NCBI RefSeq assembly: GCF_001625215.2
Contig: NC_030384.2
Location: 39,838,390 to 39,902,389, forward strand
Direction of reading: 5' to 3'
Origin: Daucus carota subsp. sativus
Lineage: Eukaryota; Streptophyta; Magnoliopsida; Apiales; Apiaceae
DNA: 64,000 bases
This document shows, in pieces, positions 53,092-64,000 of this stretch; the first letter of the stretch is position 1, and every line of letters starts with the position of its first letter. A program made the translations under genes and the position numbers. The notes below the pieces were generated by a model. It was given only the letters and a program-made list of their open reading frames with translations, made no database searches and was not told where the DNA came from.

Positions 53092-54360
53092 CTAATTATA
53101 TTCTTGGCTATAGGTGTAATTATCAGCAAATATACATTATAACCTGCATGCAATAAACAAAACATATTCAATCAAGATTTAGATACTTACAAGAGTAATC
53201 AAGCAACAAAAATATTGACAAAAGTAACTATTAATGCAATTTTATAGTAAGCAAGTGCAACTATAGAAATTACTACTACTTGATAAAAACTTCTGAAAAT
53301 TGATGATTATAAAGGCTGCAGAGTGCAGAGAGGTTACAATTATCGAATAAAAAAATAAAAATTATCTAATACAACTGCAGTTATACGCAAGAAAGTGTTC
53401 ACAAAAGAAAGAAATCAAGTACCTTTTTCGTAGTACTAGAATACCAGGCGCAGATTCTTCTTCGTTTCGTATTGCATGCTGTTGCTTCAATTTTAATTTG
53501 TGCCGAGGAAAGGAGGGATAATGGTCTGTACATGTAAAGGCAAAACTTTTGCACAGGTAACTAACACGAAGAACCAGGCGTAACTTTTGCATAAGGATAA
53601 GTATATTTTTATTTTCTTAATTTGTTTCCGTATTTCAAATTCTTTTCCGATTTTGTTTTCCTTTTTTTTAACTTGACTGATTTTAATTAAACGATTTATG
53701 TATACGAGATCTATTATTTAAATTATCAACTAAGATGTAGAAGAAAAAAATATTAACAACTTTTTAAAAACTTAATATTGTCCATTTGTTTTTATTTTAA
53801 ATATTTGCTTCCTTAAATTGTTACGGCGCTGTTTTTTTCCTCTCTTTTATGTGTGTACAGATAGTAGCCCCATTTGTCTTGATTCGTGTGTACTATTAAT
53901 TTATTTATCTGCATCTCGTTTCTGGATTACTAGTAACGGAAAAACAAACTGAAAAGAATATACTGTATATATCTTCAACCTACTCGACTCGAACAAAGAT
54001 ACTACTAAATTAAATCAACATCAAGCCCAAACTCGTATACTATAATTTCATAGAAGGCAATCTAGAGCACGAACTCGGTCTGTTTGACAGTTTTACCACC
54101 CTAAGCTACAGAAACAAGTTTTGAACAATAAAAAGAAATATCATATTCTTCAATATAATCTATTGCTGAAAGAACATTAAGATCTCAGTTCTCGTGCAAA
54201 ACTAGAAAAGCCTTTCCACATCGTGCAACACAATATTAAAATAATAAAGTCTGTCCTGTGAGTGCTACTGTACTACACGGTCCTCTTCTGTCCAAGAATG
54301 GCAATTAGACGCTAAGCGTACTCTTGAACTTGGAAAACCATCCATCATCTCAGGGAGACA
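53092..54360. other. Spacer between TMN and GEX1 genes
   Basis: It contains the GEX1 promoter and leader and the TMN 3' region. The minus-strand frame 53362-53592 lies where a GEX1 leader exon could be but encodes nothing recognisable. Confidence 0.5.
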
Positions 54361-57300
54361 CTACTCACACTTGATTGACCGATAGATGTGACGAACAAAA
54401 AACAGAGATGCACGGAAACCAACAGTCCCGAGCATGAGAAAGAAACCATAGCAAATGCAAGCCATGTACCCGAAAAAGAAGGATGTCTGCATGAAACCAT
54501 TCATATCTGATCGCGCATAGTAGTAATACAAGCAATATCCATAAATGAACAAGCCTGTTGATCCACCACAAAGGAAAGCCCTGGATATCCAATGCACAAA
54601 AAGACGAGGTCAGAGCTCAAACATTATAGCTATTCAGATACCGTATCACACTGCAACTGATATGTTGCATTGTATTAGTCCTTTCTTTAGGTCTTAAAAG
54701 TTAAAAGTAGCATAACCTGACTTGTTTAAAGTAAGAAAATACAAAGAGCGACATAAAACAATGCTTAAAACACACAAAGAGATATCATTTGCAGCCCCAC
54801 TAGCCCCTTTTTCCATTCACCCCTGTAGTGAGTTCATATTCCGCAACTTCTAATACGTGGCATGCTCAAGAAACAAACTTGGATCCTTGAAGTCGGGTTT
54901 TAGAGTAATTTCACATATCTGTTTCTTCCTGAATCTGTTTCTCATTTTTGAGCAATTTAGACTACTCATTCATGAAAAATCTAATAAGTTACTGTTCATT
55001 TGGGCTTCATTAGAGTTATTTTTATTGATGTGAGGCCCAAGCGGATGCATATAAAAATGATGTAAACATGGCACATCTTGACATACCTCCACCACCATTC
55101 ATGATCCTCAGCAGCAAGTTGAAAATACGTCAATGCCACGGTAATGAATGCCGTTACAATCAGAAGAATGATGAAGACAATAAATAAGATGCTGTAGATG
55201 GTATAAATCCTGTGACCCCAAACACTGGCAAATATATAGTAAAGTTCAATATAGATGGCGCTGAAAGGCAGAAAACCAGCCATTGCCATCTGAGGAAGAG
55301 TTCCACGGTACCATGGCAATGGTGGAATCTCCCTAGGATACTTTGTGGTCCGCACGGGAGCTTGAAACTCCGCCTTGCTATTCTTTCCAGCAATCCCGCC
55401 AAGAACTAGTAAAGGTGATGTCACTAGGACCCATATAAGAACTATTACCACAATTGTACCAAATGGCAGTGCAGCAGTGGCATTGTAAGCAATAGCTACG
55501 GTGTTGAGGAAGCAAAATGTGAGAAACAAAGGCCCACAAAAGAGACTTCCAGTTAACAACAGATTCCTCACCTAAAAAATTAAGATGTAGAAAATCAGAA
55601 CAGTTATTCTCTAGGGTATACATGTCCTAATATTAGGGAAAAGAACTTGAACTAGCTGTCAAAAAAGGTTTGTAATAGCAAAAAGCAAACCCCTGTATAA
55701 ATTGCAATAAGAGGATTACATTCAAAATCGCTCAATTTGATATTTATGTTAAGCAATTCTCCCATATGATGTTTTTTAGTAGTCATTTAATCAGATATCA
55801 CTTCAGCTTTAGCTAACTACAGCACAAATTCAAGAGATTGTGTTTGCTTAGTAAAATTCCCTTCCCCACACCAACAGCAATAATTGCAAACTTAATCAAC
55901 ATACCAACCAATATCTAATTATCTCGTTATTCGCAATAAAACTGTTTCTGTAATTCAGCTTATCATCAGCTCATATAGATATACAAATCTCTCTGTATCT
56001 TTGCTAGAGACTAGGTGTATAAATTGTACATAATTCTCAAAAGTCTAGAAAAAAATTGCTAAAATGGGAGCACCTAAGAGGAAACCAATATGTTTATGCA
56101 ACTTGTATTCAATTAAAAATCCTATGATATACACAATAAAGACTGTGATTTTGCATGGACGAATTATAATATTACTCCCTCCATCTGTTTTTAGTTGTCA
56201 CATTTGCAAAAAAAAATTGTCCCTAAATAGTTGTCTCATTCTTGTTCCAATGCATATTTATACATATTTTTCCATACTTACCCCTTGATTATTAGTTCCA
56301 ATGTTTGACTTTACCACCAATCTATACACTTAGACTTAGTATTCAATACAATAAATAAGGGTATGGAAACAACTTACAACATTTTTTTTTTAAGAAAACC
56401 GGCGTTTATTAATAAACTAAGTCTTTCTCAAGACAGCTTCTCAACTCAACTTACAACATTTAATTTTTCTTAATATGTGTGTTTTTTAAAAATGTGACAA
56501 CTAAAAAGGGACGGAGGGAGTATTATATTTATCATCCATCAGAACTATAAAACAAAATTCTTGAAATTTAAACCAGGACAATGAACAACTTGGCAAGGAT
56601 TTCAATAATAAATCTGAGGATGTGCAATTATGTAGATAGGTATATTAAATAACAACGGTCAATCACAATAGTACTGATGAGACCACAAGTCCCTATACCA
56701 CAACTCTATAAATGCAATTTGTACATCATCAAATCATACCCAGTTTGTTCCTTCCAGTTGGCAGTAAAAAGAGGCTGCAGTATAGCCTGCAAACCCGGAT
56801 GTTAGCGCATATATGACAACCAGCGCAGTGAACAAAGCTCCCCGGTTGTATGGATAGAATACTCCAACCAGTGCAAGCATAAAAACTAGAATTGCACTGA
56901 AAAACAGAAGCACAATTATGATAATAAGCATTTAACCTGTGAATGTAATAAAACAAGAAAGTCAAAGTTCCTAAATACTCTTACATTGCAAAAAGCTGGG
57001 TGCCTGAGCCAAGAGCTGCAGCAAATACAGATTTGTACTTTGGATAGCGGAAAACATCCCCATGAATGTACTTCCATCCGGTTTCTTCTTGGTCTTCTGG
57101 TGTCTCTTCATCATGAGCGTACCTTTAACAGATAAGATCAGCTTAGAAGCCAGCCGGAGAGTTCAATAAACACATGCAGCTAAAATGTCAAGCACAATAA
57201 GAAGCAAATATATATAACTGTGTTGCTAGTTGCTAGTTTTACATACAGCAGTCTAACGAATATCACGAGAACAATGGTTTTGTACATATATATAAATCAG

Positions 57301-60300
57301 AAAAGACATGCAAATGCAAGTAATAATCAGAGACGGAAATAGGAACTAGAAAAAAAAGGTGTACAAAGAGCATTGCTTACTTCACAAAATCATTTTTTAA
57401 TACTCTCATAAGGATTGTGGCAAGAAAACCAGTTAAGAGCAGAACTGTAACGCAAGAATTGATGATTGAGAACCAATGTATCTCTAGGTGATGTGGCATA
57501 TTAGAAGACTGAGAGTATTTATCCATTCTTTTTTCAAAGGGAATGTCTGTTTCTTTCCACTTGACAGTGTACATAAAGTCTGCATCAACTTCTTTGTCTT
57601 CACTAAGGTCCACGAGAGCACTAGGATCAGTTCTCACGTTTACCTCAATGACGCGATCCTTGTTGTAGAGTACCTCAAAATGAAGATGCTTGAATAAATA
57701 ATATTTGTTTTCTCCAGGATCAGCTTTATTATCTTTCTCAGCTTTACCCAAGAAACCCCAAAGAGGTAAATCATCATAGTACATCTGAAAATAGTAGTCC
57801 TTTGCCACAGCACTTCTGAATTTATGAACTTCATCTTTTGTCAGCCTCTTCTTGCAAACAACTTCCGTGTCTTTCTCAATCAAAAAGTCGAGCTGGTATG
57901 GTGCACTTACCAAACGATCACCATTAAGAACTTCACCAAGAGCTTCCGGTTTATCAACCAAATGTGCTGAACCTAATAAATCGTCCAAGCAAATTTAAGT
58001 AAATACTGAACAGATCTTTGCTGGGCATGCAAACATAGAGGGGGAAGGGAGTAAAGAGACAATAATAACCAACCTGGCATACAGAATGGAAGGTCAAAAT
58101 ATCGGTACGTCTCGCTGAAAATAAGATAAGACGCAAATAATTTTAATATTATATCCCTGAATTCTTTAAAGAGGTGAATATAATTAACAGCATTATACTA
58201 GATAATAGTAACCAATTGATCAATCGTACGAGCAAAAATATTCAGAGACAGATCAGGTATATACAACCAGTCCTACACAATCAATTGTGAGTAAGCTACA
58301 ACATCTAACGACATAATGTAATATACTGACTCCACGGTTACACAACAATAAGGCTTCAAATTAATTCCATCAAAGATCAAAAAAATGATGATATAATATT
58401 ATATAGGATAATCGATCACGGTTCCCCAATGCAGTATACTTTCAACTATAAAAACGAAAAAAAATAAGAATTGAAACATCTACGCTGGTGGTATTACCGT
58501 CTATAGATATATAACTCAACTTATTTTTGCCAACTCATTAGGTTTTTTTATGTCACTTTGTACAACAATTTTCCAGACTCATTGACCACTTGCATAAATG
58601 TCGAAACTCAAACCTAGAAAATTTTTGGCAAAACTATATATTTAAGTCCATTATTTCTAAACTAGGTGGAATGAAGAACCTTTAGATCTAATCCAGAGAA
58701 ATGGAGAAATATTAATTCATTCTATAGAAGCAAGAAAAGAGATGAAAGGCATGAGTGTGTGCTCTTACAGCATGTTCTAGTTAGTATATTTCAGGTGTTT
58801 GCGCCCGTACACTGTAGAGCATGTTGTACTTGGTATATTTCAGGGACCAAAAATTTATCTTATGCATATGTTAATTACAACAAGAGCTTTGTATCTTTCA
58901 ATGATTTGTTATATGTTTATATAGCTTAGTTAGGAAGGGATAACATATACTCCCTCCGTCCCAATTTATTCGTCTTGTTTGACTTTTTATGGTCAAATTG
59001 ACCAAACTTTGACTGAAATTTACATATATAAAATAATTAGAAAAAATTATGAAAAATATATCACTAGAATCTACATCTATTCTACTTTAAAATGTATTTT
59101 TTTCGATTTTCAAGATCATATAAGAATAATTACTAATTATCAGTCAAAGTTTGGTCAATTTGATCACAAGAAGTCAAACAAGCCAGATAAATTGGGACTG
59201 AGGGAGTAATTTATTACGATTTACGGGTGAAAAATTACTAGATGTTACAAATAGTGAGGACAACTTTAATATTTGCCAAGTCAAATTACAACCTTAATAT
59301 ATGTCAGTTAAATACTTTTACAATTAGTTTCTAGCTTTTAAGTCAAATTAAGTCGTAAGTTCATACTTGACAAAGTGCAAACAAACAAAATAAGATAACT
59401 TGCACTTATGAGTCGAATTCCCATGCCAGCTCTAAGAAACTGATGTATACGGTTGACTTAGGGTACAGCAAGAATTCTCCAAACTGACCCAAACCAACCG
59501 ACCCAAACCAATTCTTACGGTTTATTAATGGTTTGGTTTGGAAATGGTTTAGTATATTAACACCAAAAAAATTTTGGTTTGGTTTAAGCTTTTACCTCCA
59601 AACCTAACTTTTAGATTAATTGACTAAGATATGTGTCATGAGTAACATGTACTCTTAATTTCAAGTTAGAATCTATATTGCATGTATTACCCCAAAATAT
59701 AACATGACACTAATATATCTTCTTCTTAAAGACAAGAACTTTTCTTCTATACATGTACATGTACATATACCGGCTCTTACTCCACCAGAAACCTACTTAA
59801 AATAAAAACCGGAAACTAAAGTAAAAACATTCCTAAATCACGTCGAAATAAAACACATATGGTATGCAAACTCATCGTTGAGAGATGGAGAAAAATTACA
59901 ACGAAGTCGGATTTCAAAAAAAAAAAAAAACTCACCAATTGTCGGGAAAAATCCAATCACAAACAGACAAGGGAAAAATTAAATCGGAAACAGACAAGAC
60001 TGTGTGTGATCACATATGAGGTATGCGAGGGTGCATTTTAATTGTGTGTGGTGCCTTCTAGGGGGCATTAGATTAGACTGATCTAAGGTCTTAAACTAGT
60101 TTCTAGTTCTATTTTAATTGATTTCTATTTGATCATTTATCTATATGTATATGACTACTAATATAAGATATTAATTTATATGTACGTATAAGCTTTTAAA
60201 ATATTAATAAATTCTATTTTATTGATAAAAATTGTTACCCACCGAAACCAATATGAGCCATTCTAAAAGGATCAATTTAGTTTGAATTTTTGACATAGCT

Positions 60301-61574
60301 ATTTCTTTTCGGTTTTGGATATTAAAAGAACGCAAGTTTTTCAATATTCGGTTTCAGTTTAGACCTCAAGAACCAACCAAAAACACTCATCCCTAGTGGA
60401 CTAAAACGGTGAACTATGGCATATCCATGATTTCTTAATTACTAAGTTAAGTTTCCCTATGACGCAGATATAATATAAAAAAATTTCAATATTTGACGAG
60501 GAATGGGAATATGAATAGATGGAGTCTTTTACTTTTATTAGTAAATCGCTTATATATTTTATCTGTATGGCTAGAAGATGTTAGATATGTGACTTATTTT
60601 AAATAAGCCCAATTGTTTACCGATATTAGTCCATTTAGTTATATTATTAAGGGTAATGTAATATTCACTTGTGAGGAAAAGTTGATTCTTATATTGTAAT
60701 AACATTGATTTTTTTAATTAAGTCTCATCTTGCATTATGATCCGTCATGTAGTTCTTCCTTCAACGGTTAGTTGGAAAGCCTTGGGTGTTTTATTTTGTG
60801 TATTTAATCCAAATCCACCCCAAGTTCTATCATTTGTTATATTGGTTTCATAGCTTTTTATGGTTTGTCGTATGGGGTTAATCAACCCAACTTCATATCC
60901 TCCTGAATCTGTCATGCATCAATATTCTTGAGATAAAGAGTAACTTATCTGTAAACAGCAACTAAGCCATTTCTTTCCTAAATCATATAGTGAACACAAT
61001 ACAACAATAAAAAAGGCAGTAATAAGCACAAAACATGTACTGCCTGGAAAGAAAGATGGCAGTAGAATATGATTACTCCTACAATTTCCCCAAATCTCAA
61101 GTCCCTATGAAACATTCCTGATTATTATCTAGCTTATCCCAATGTGCATTCACCATCACTCATTTTATGTCTAAAATGTGAGTTTCACTTAGTGAAAATT
61201 CAAAACACTGTAAATGAAATTAAAAGCATACGACAATCCCCCTTGTAAGATTAAGTTATAAAATCTAATTACAAACCCGAAGATCGAGCACATTGAAAAC
61301 TCCAGATCCAATCAACGAGACACAGCCAACAAATACTTACAATCACACAATTTAGCATGAAACGATAAAATAACACAATAAAAAGGAAAAGAGAGAAGAA
61401 ATGAAGAAACCTAGGGTTTTGAAAAGGGCCGACTTTGTTAACGTAGAGAGGGACTGGATCGCCGCTTTTGTACTTGTGATTCGATGGGTTTGATCTCGCA
61501 AGTGGTAGATTAATCAGGGCCTGTAACAATAAGAAAGGGATGAAGATGAAGCAGCGTAGCAGCTGGGGCTCCAT
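54361..61574 (-). CDS. Transmembrane nine protein (EMP70/TM9SF; TMN1/EMP12-like)
   Basis: Seven minus-strand exons, in phase with GT/AG borders, give 598 residues: 61574-61411, 58114-58074, 57972-57381, 57122-56985, 56896-56740, 55571-55087, 54580-54361. A signal peptide (about 1-27) and a lumenal domain (YKSGDPVPLYVNKVGPFQNP, then SETYRYFDLPFC) are followed by nine membrane segments, the first at about 237-258. Family hallmarks include EETGWKYIHGDVFR, YCQLEGTNW, LPPLPWY-type RGTLPQMAMAGFLPFSAIYI and AAEDHEWWWR. The C-terminus, RHIYRSIKCE, carries the K-X-E form of the KXD/E Golgi-retention signal described for Arabidopsis EMP12. TMN proteins reside in Golgi and endomembranes and act in membrane protein sorting and metal handling; the exact job in plants is unclear. 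Intron 1 is 3.3 kb and holds two transposons; intron 5 holds a nested pair. Confidence 0.94.
56175..56520. mobile_element. Stowaway MITE in TMN intron 5, interrupted
   Basis: CTCCCTCCATCTGTTTTTAGTT at the left pairs with AACTAAAAAGGGACGGAGGGAG at the right; inner TGTCACATTTGCAAAAA arms also match. TA lies on both sides (56173-56174, 56521-56522). The element is lengthened by a 62-bp LINE-like insert with a 15-bp duplication. Confidence 0.85.
56385..56446 (-). mobile_element. 5'-truncated LINE tail nested in MITE
   Basis: The insert begins with a poly-T run (poly-A on the minus strand) after a shared CAACTTACAACATTT, and the same 15 bp recurs on the other side (56370-56384 and 56447-56461). 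On the minus strand it reads TTTATTAATAAACGCCGG... then poly-A, like the 3' end of plant L1-type LINEs. The target duplication and A-tail show target-primed reverse transcription; only about 62 bp were copied. Confidence 0.75.
58950..59206. mobile_element. Stowaway MITE in TMN intron 1
   Basis: CTCCCTCCGTCCCAATTTAT and the right end ATAAATTGGGACTGAGGGAG are inverted, and pairing continues through GTTTGACTTTTTATGGTCAA and CAAAGTTTGGTCAATTTGA. TA flanks both sides (58948-58949, 59207-59208). 257 bp. Confidence 0.87.
59459..60395. mobile_element. hAT-like repeat (CCAAACCAA family) in TMN intron 1
   Basis: It begins TAGGGTACAGC and ends ACTCATCCCTA; the interior left has CCCAAACCAACCGACCCAAACC and the right has GGTTTCAGTTTAGACC. 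This is the pattern of the AACCGAACC/CCAAACCAA hAT-like repeats seen elsewhere in the window. Flanks (GTTGACT and GTGGACT) are similar but not identical, so the target duplication is only tentative. Confidence 0.5.
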
Positions 61575-61824
61575 TGATGAAAATCAGAGTGTCGGTGGAG
61601 AAACGGATCTCGAAATTCCAGTGAGAGGGGGATCGGGGGACTGGAAAACGAGGAGTAGATGTAGCGCTACAAGGACAGATTGTTTAATGTCTTCGCACTC
61701 TTACGTTTTGTTTTTTTTTTAATTAACCAACTTTCTTGCGCGCTGTTTGCACTGTGCCACGCATTTCATGGATTACATTCACTTTCTATCTTTTTTTTCC
61801 TCTGGTGCGTGAAATATGTATTTA

Positions 61825-62133
61825 TGTTGTGTTTGGTTGGGAAGAATATAATTGAATAAAATGAAATGAGTAAAATTACTTGGAACTAATAGTGATAGGA
61901 GGGAAGTTTCAGAATAAATGTAACTGAGGGCAAAATTATTATGATGAGATTTGAGAAGAAATTGGGAGTAGGAGAGAATGGAGGATTTCATCTCAAATTG
62001 AAGATATAATCTCTAGCACATAATGTAAGGAATGGAATGGAGGAAGGAATGAAATTTGTTAATAATTGCCCATAATATAGTTCATTTTTCATTCCATTCC
62101 TTCCGGAATCATTCATCCTAACCAAACACAACA
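61825..62133. mobile_element. Tourist-like MITE upstream of TMN gene
   Basis: TGTTGTGTTTGGTTGGGAAG at the left pairs with CATCCTAACCAAACACAACA at the right. TTA flanks both sides (61822-61824, 62134-62136). 309 bp. It lies about 250 bp upstream of the TMN start codon, within the likely promoter. Related to the element at 35158-35462. Confidence 0.82.
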
Positions 62134-62797
62134 TTAATGTTCTGAAGATACAAATATAAATACCAGTTTCATGCATCCTCATTAATCATCGGTATCTTCT
62201 TCTTCACCCTAACAGAACTATTGTTTGAGCTATATATGTTGTTATCATCATCACTTTTTTAATATATATTATTAAATATATGTGACATTAATTAATTACC
62301 ATTACCGGTACCATAATGTATTTAGCCGAAATCTAAATGATACAAAATGTAAATAGTTTTTCTTATCGGTTGATTAATGATAGCGATCAAAACATGACGA
62401 AAAAGTATTCCAAAAGTCTAAAATGTGGCAGGTTTTGAAATTCAAGAATTCCAAATTCTTATCGTAAAATTATTGTGTTGCAATTTTTGTAAAATAGCGA
62501 TTTGTGACGTACAGTATTTTCTGTAATTAAAAATAGTGATTGAAAATTGATCCGAAACTGGTTTTATAGGTTAATTTAGATTGTATTAGAGTTAGACTAT
62601 ATATAATAAATTAAAATATTTATAATTTTAAATTTCAAAACAAAGAGAGTAGTATAAACAAATAAATAAATAAATTTAGTGACCTACCTAAAGTATTTAC
62701 TGGGAGTCTCTGATACAGTATTTCTAATTCCTCTTCAAAGTATAACATATTTTCCAATAAAAAGAGACTGATCATTCTATTTTTATTTTTAATATGG
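62134..62797. other. Intergenic DNA, no gene seen
   Basis: AT-rich spacer between two MITEs, with no coding signal. Confidence 0.45.
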
Positions 62798-62805
62798 ACT
62801 GTGAC

Positions 62806-63390
62806 TAGGGGTGGCAATCGTTTCGTTTCGTATACTTTCGTTTCGTGTATTTTCGTGTTTCGTGTACTCGAAGGTGAAACCCGTATCCGCCCGTTATTAA
62901 TTTCATGTACCTAATTTGAAACCCGTATCCGTTTCGAATCGTTTCGTGTATATTTCGTGTACTTTTCGTGTATATTATATATAAGAATATTAATATATTT
63001 TTTAATCAAAAAATAGATTTAATATATATTTTCCTTTATAAATTTATTAAATGTGAATGATATATATTATACTTGTATACAATTCTTCATAAATTTGTTA
63101 ATGTATCTACAATATATATCCGAACATGCATATAAATATATACTTTATACTCAATTATATATTTAATATATCATTGCATATATATAATAAATATAATCTA
63201 CAAATATTTCGTGTACTTTCGTGTATTTCGTGTACACCAAATGAAAACCCATATCCGACACGAAATATATCGTGTAATTTCGTGTTCGTGTTCTTTCGTG
63301 TTTCGTGTATCGAAAATCAAAACCCGTATCCATTTTTTTCGTGTCGTTTCGTTTCGTGTTAGCGTGTTACGTGTCAAATTGCCAGGCCTA
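62806..63390. mobile_element. hAT-type MITE with TTTCGTGT interior
   Basis: The termini TAGGGGTGGCAAT and ATTGCCAGGCCTA are inverted with two mismatches. A perfect 8-bp duplication ACTGTGAC lies outside both ends (62798-62805 and 63391-63398), the hallmark of hAT transposases. The 585-bp interior carries many TTTCGTGT/CGTGTA words near both ends (62818-62970 and 63208-63365) and an AT-rich core. It is non-autonomous. A degenerate relative is at 6061-6560. Confidence 0.88.
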
Positions 63391-63398
63391 ACTGTGAC

Positions 63399-64000
63399 AC
63401 TGTGAGCAACAATCAATTGTCAATGACCTAAATCCTTTTTCATATTACACACTAATATATCTATGTTACCGTCATGTGCTCGCTTCCTTAGTTCCTTTTA
63501 CATAATACACATTAATTTATTTAACTATATTATCTTCATGTGTTCGCTGGGCGTACAAACTATCAAGTTAAAATTGAGTGCATTTAAACGAGTTCTCGGC
63601 CTAGTCTAATATACAACTAATTACCAGCAACTTATATTTCTCAACACCAACTCATCTGCAGTATCCTATTAATATTAAACCCCATTCATCTGCAATTCAT
63701 TTAAATTTCATCAAGTAAACCATGAAAACTGAATGCAAACAACCTGATTTACTTGAGAGTTCAAACCTGCTTTTCACTGTCTTAAAATTCAGGTCTGCAA
63801 CTATTTTCTTCATGTAAATAAAATGAAATTTAACTCTTGCAGTCACATCATAGGAAAGCAATTCAAACAAAAGTTACAAATATTCTCAAAAGAAATTGCA
63901 AACATCACTATCAAAATAATGCAGCAACTGCCTTTCTTATTGTTGTTTTTTCTTAATTCTGAACTCCCCAATAATTCCAACTTTCATTTCATTCAAGGCC
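63399..64000. other. Intergenic DNA, no gene seen
   Basis: No coding frame or repeat can be supported to the end of the window. Confidence 0.45.

Noticed and set aside
53362..53592. 76-codon minus-strand frame upstream of GEX1
   Set aside because: It is not in phase with a plausible leader exon and shows no conserved features. It is probably 5' untranslated or spacer DNA.
54365..54592. Second minus-strand frame overlapping the last TMN exon
   Set aside because: It is a frame-shifted shadow of the exon encoding the C-terminal membrane segments.
61540..61722. 60-codon plus-strand frame at the TMN start
   Set aside because: It is antisense to the TMN first exon and leader. No homology is visible.

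Overview
This is a nuclear segment from a flowering plant, almost certainly a eudicot. Evidence: spliced genes with GT/AG introns, plant-only families (ERF, cysteine-rich receptor-like kinase, KANADI, GEX1, TMN/EMP12), AT-rich low-density intergenic DNA, and many Stowaway, Tourist, hAT and Mutator-type miniature elements. Nothing in the sequence fixes the species. The many Stowaway copies with CTCCCTCCGTCCC ends would suit an asterid such as an Apiaceae member, but that is a guess.

Layout. 1-17.5 kb: two tandem intronless ERF transcription factor genes (3136-3798 and 13025-13693, both +), separated by 9.2 kb of transposon debris. That debris includes a Mutator-type element with a perfect 9-bp target duplication and an internal TTGCAACT minisatellite. 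18.3-23.5 kb: a solo Copia-type LTR (with a nested Stowaway element) lies 0.5 kb upstream of an intact eight-exon DUF26 receptor kinase (CRK) gene (+). 25.7-30.5 kb: a complete six-exon KANADI gene (-). 30.6-37.9 kb: no gene, many MITEs and simple repeats.

37.9-44.5 kb: the most unusual region. Helitron-like 3' termini (hairpin plus CTRR) lie on the minus strand at 37.92 and 38.64 kb. Between 39.9 and 42.95 kb, exon fragments of four unrelated gene families lie in one orientation with splice sites kept: a MARC/MOSC protein, a cellulose-synthase-like protein, a conserved plant membrane protein carrying a stop codon, and an F-box/PP2-A protein. This looks like a gene-capturing Helitron. An LTR-PBS remnant of a Ty3/gypsy element lies close to it.

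50.9-53.1 kb: a complete six-exon GEX1 (gamete nuclear-fusion) gene (-). 54.4-61.6 kb: a complete seven-exon transmembrane-nine (TMN/EMP70) gene (-) whose introns hold a Stowaway element with a LINE tail inside it, another Stowaway element and a hAT-like element. 61.8-63.4 kb: a Tourist-like and a hAT-type MITE.

The six intact genes do not form a pathway. They are ordinary single plant genes: stress/defence transcription (ERF pair), surface signalling (CRK), organ polarity (KANADI), gamete nuclear fusion (GEX1) and Golgi/endomembrane function (TMN). Exon coordinates come from reading frames, splice signals and family conservation read by eye; no transcript or database evidence was available.
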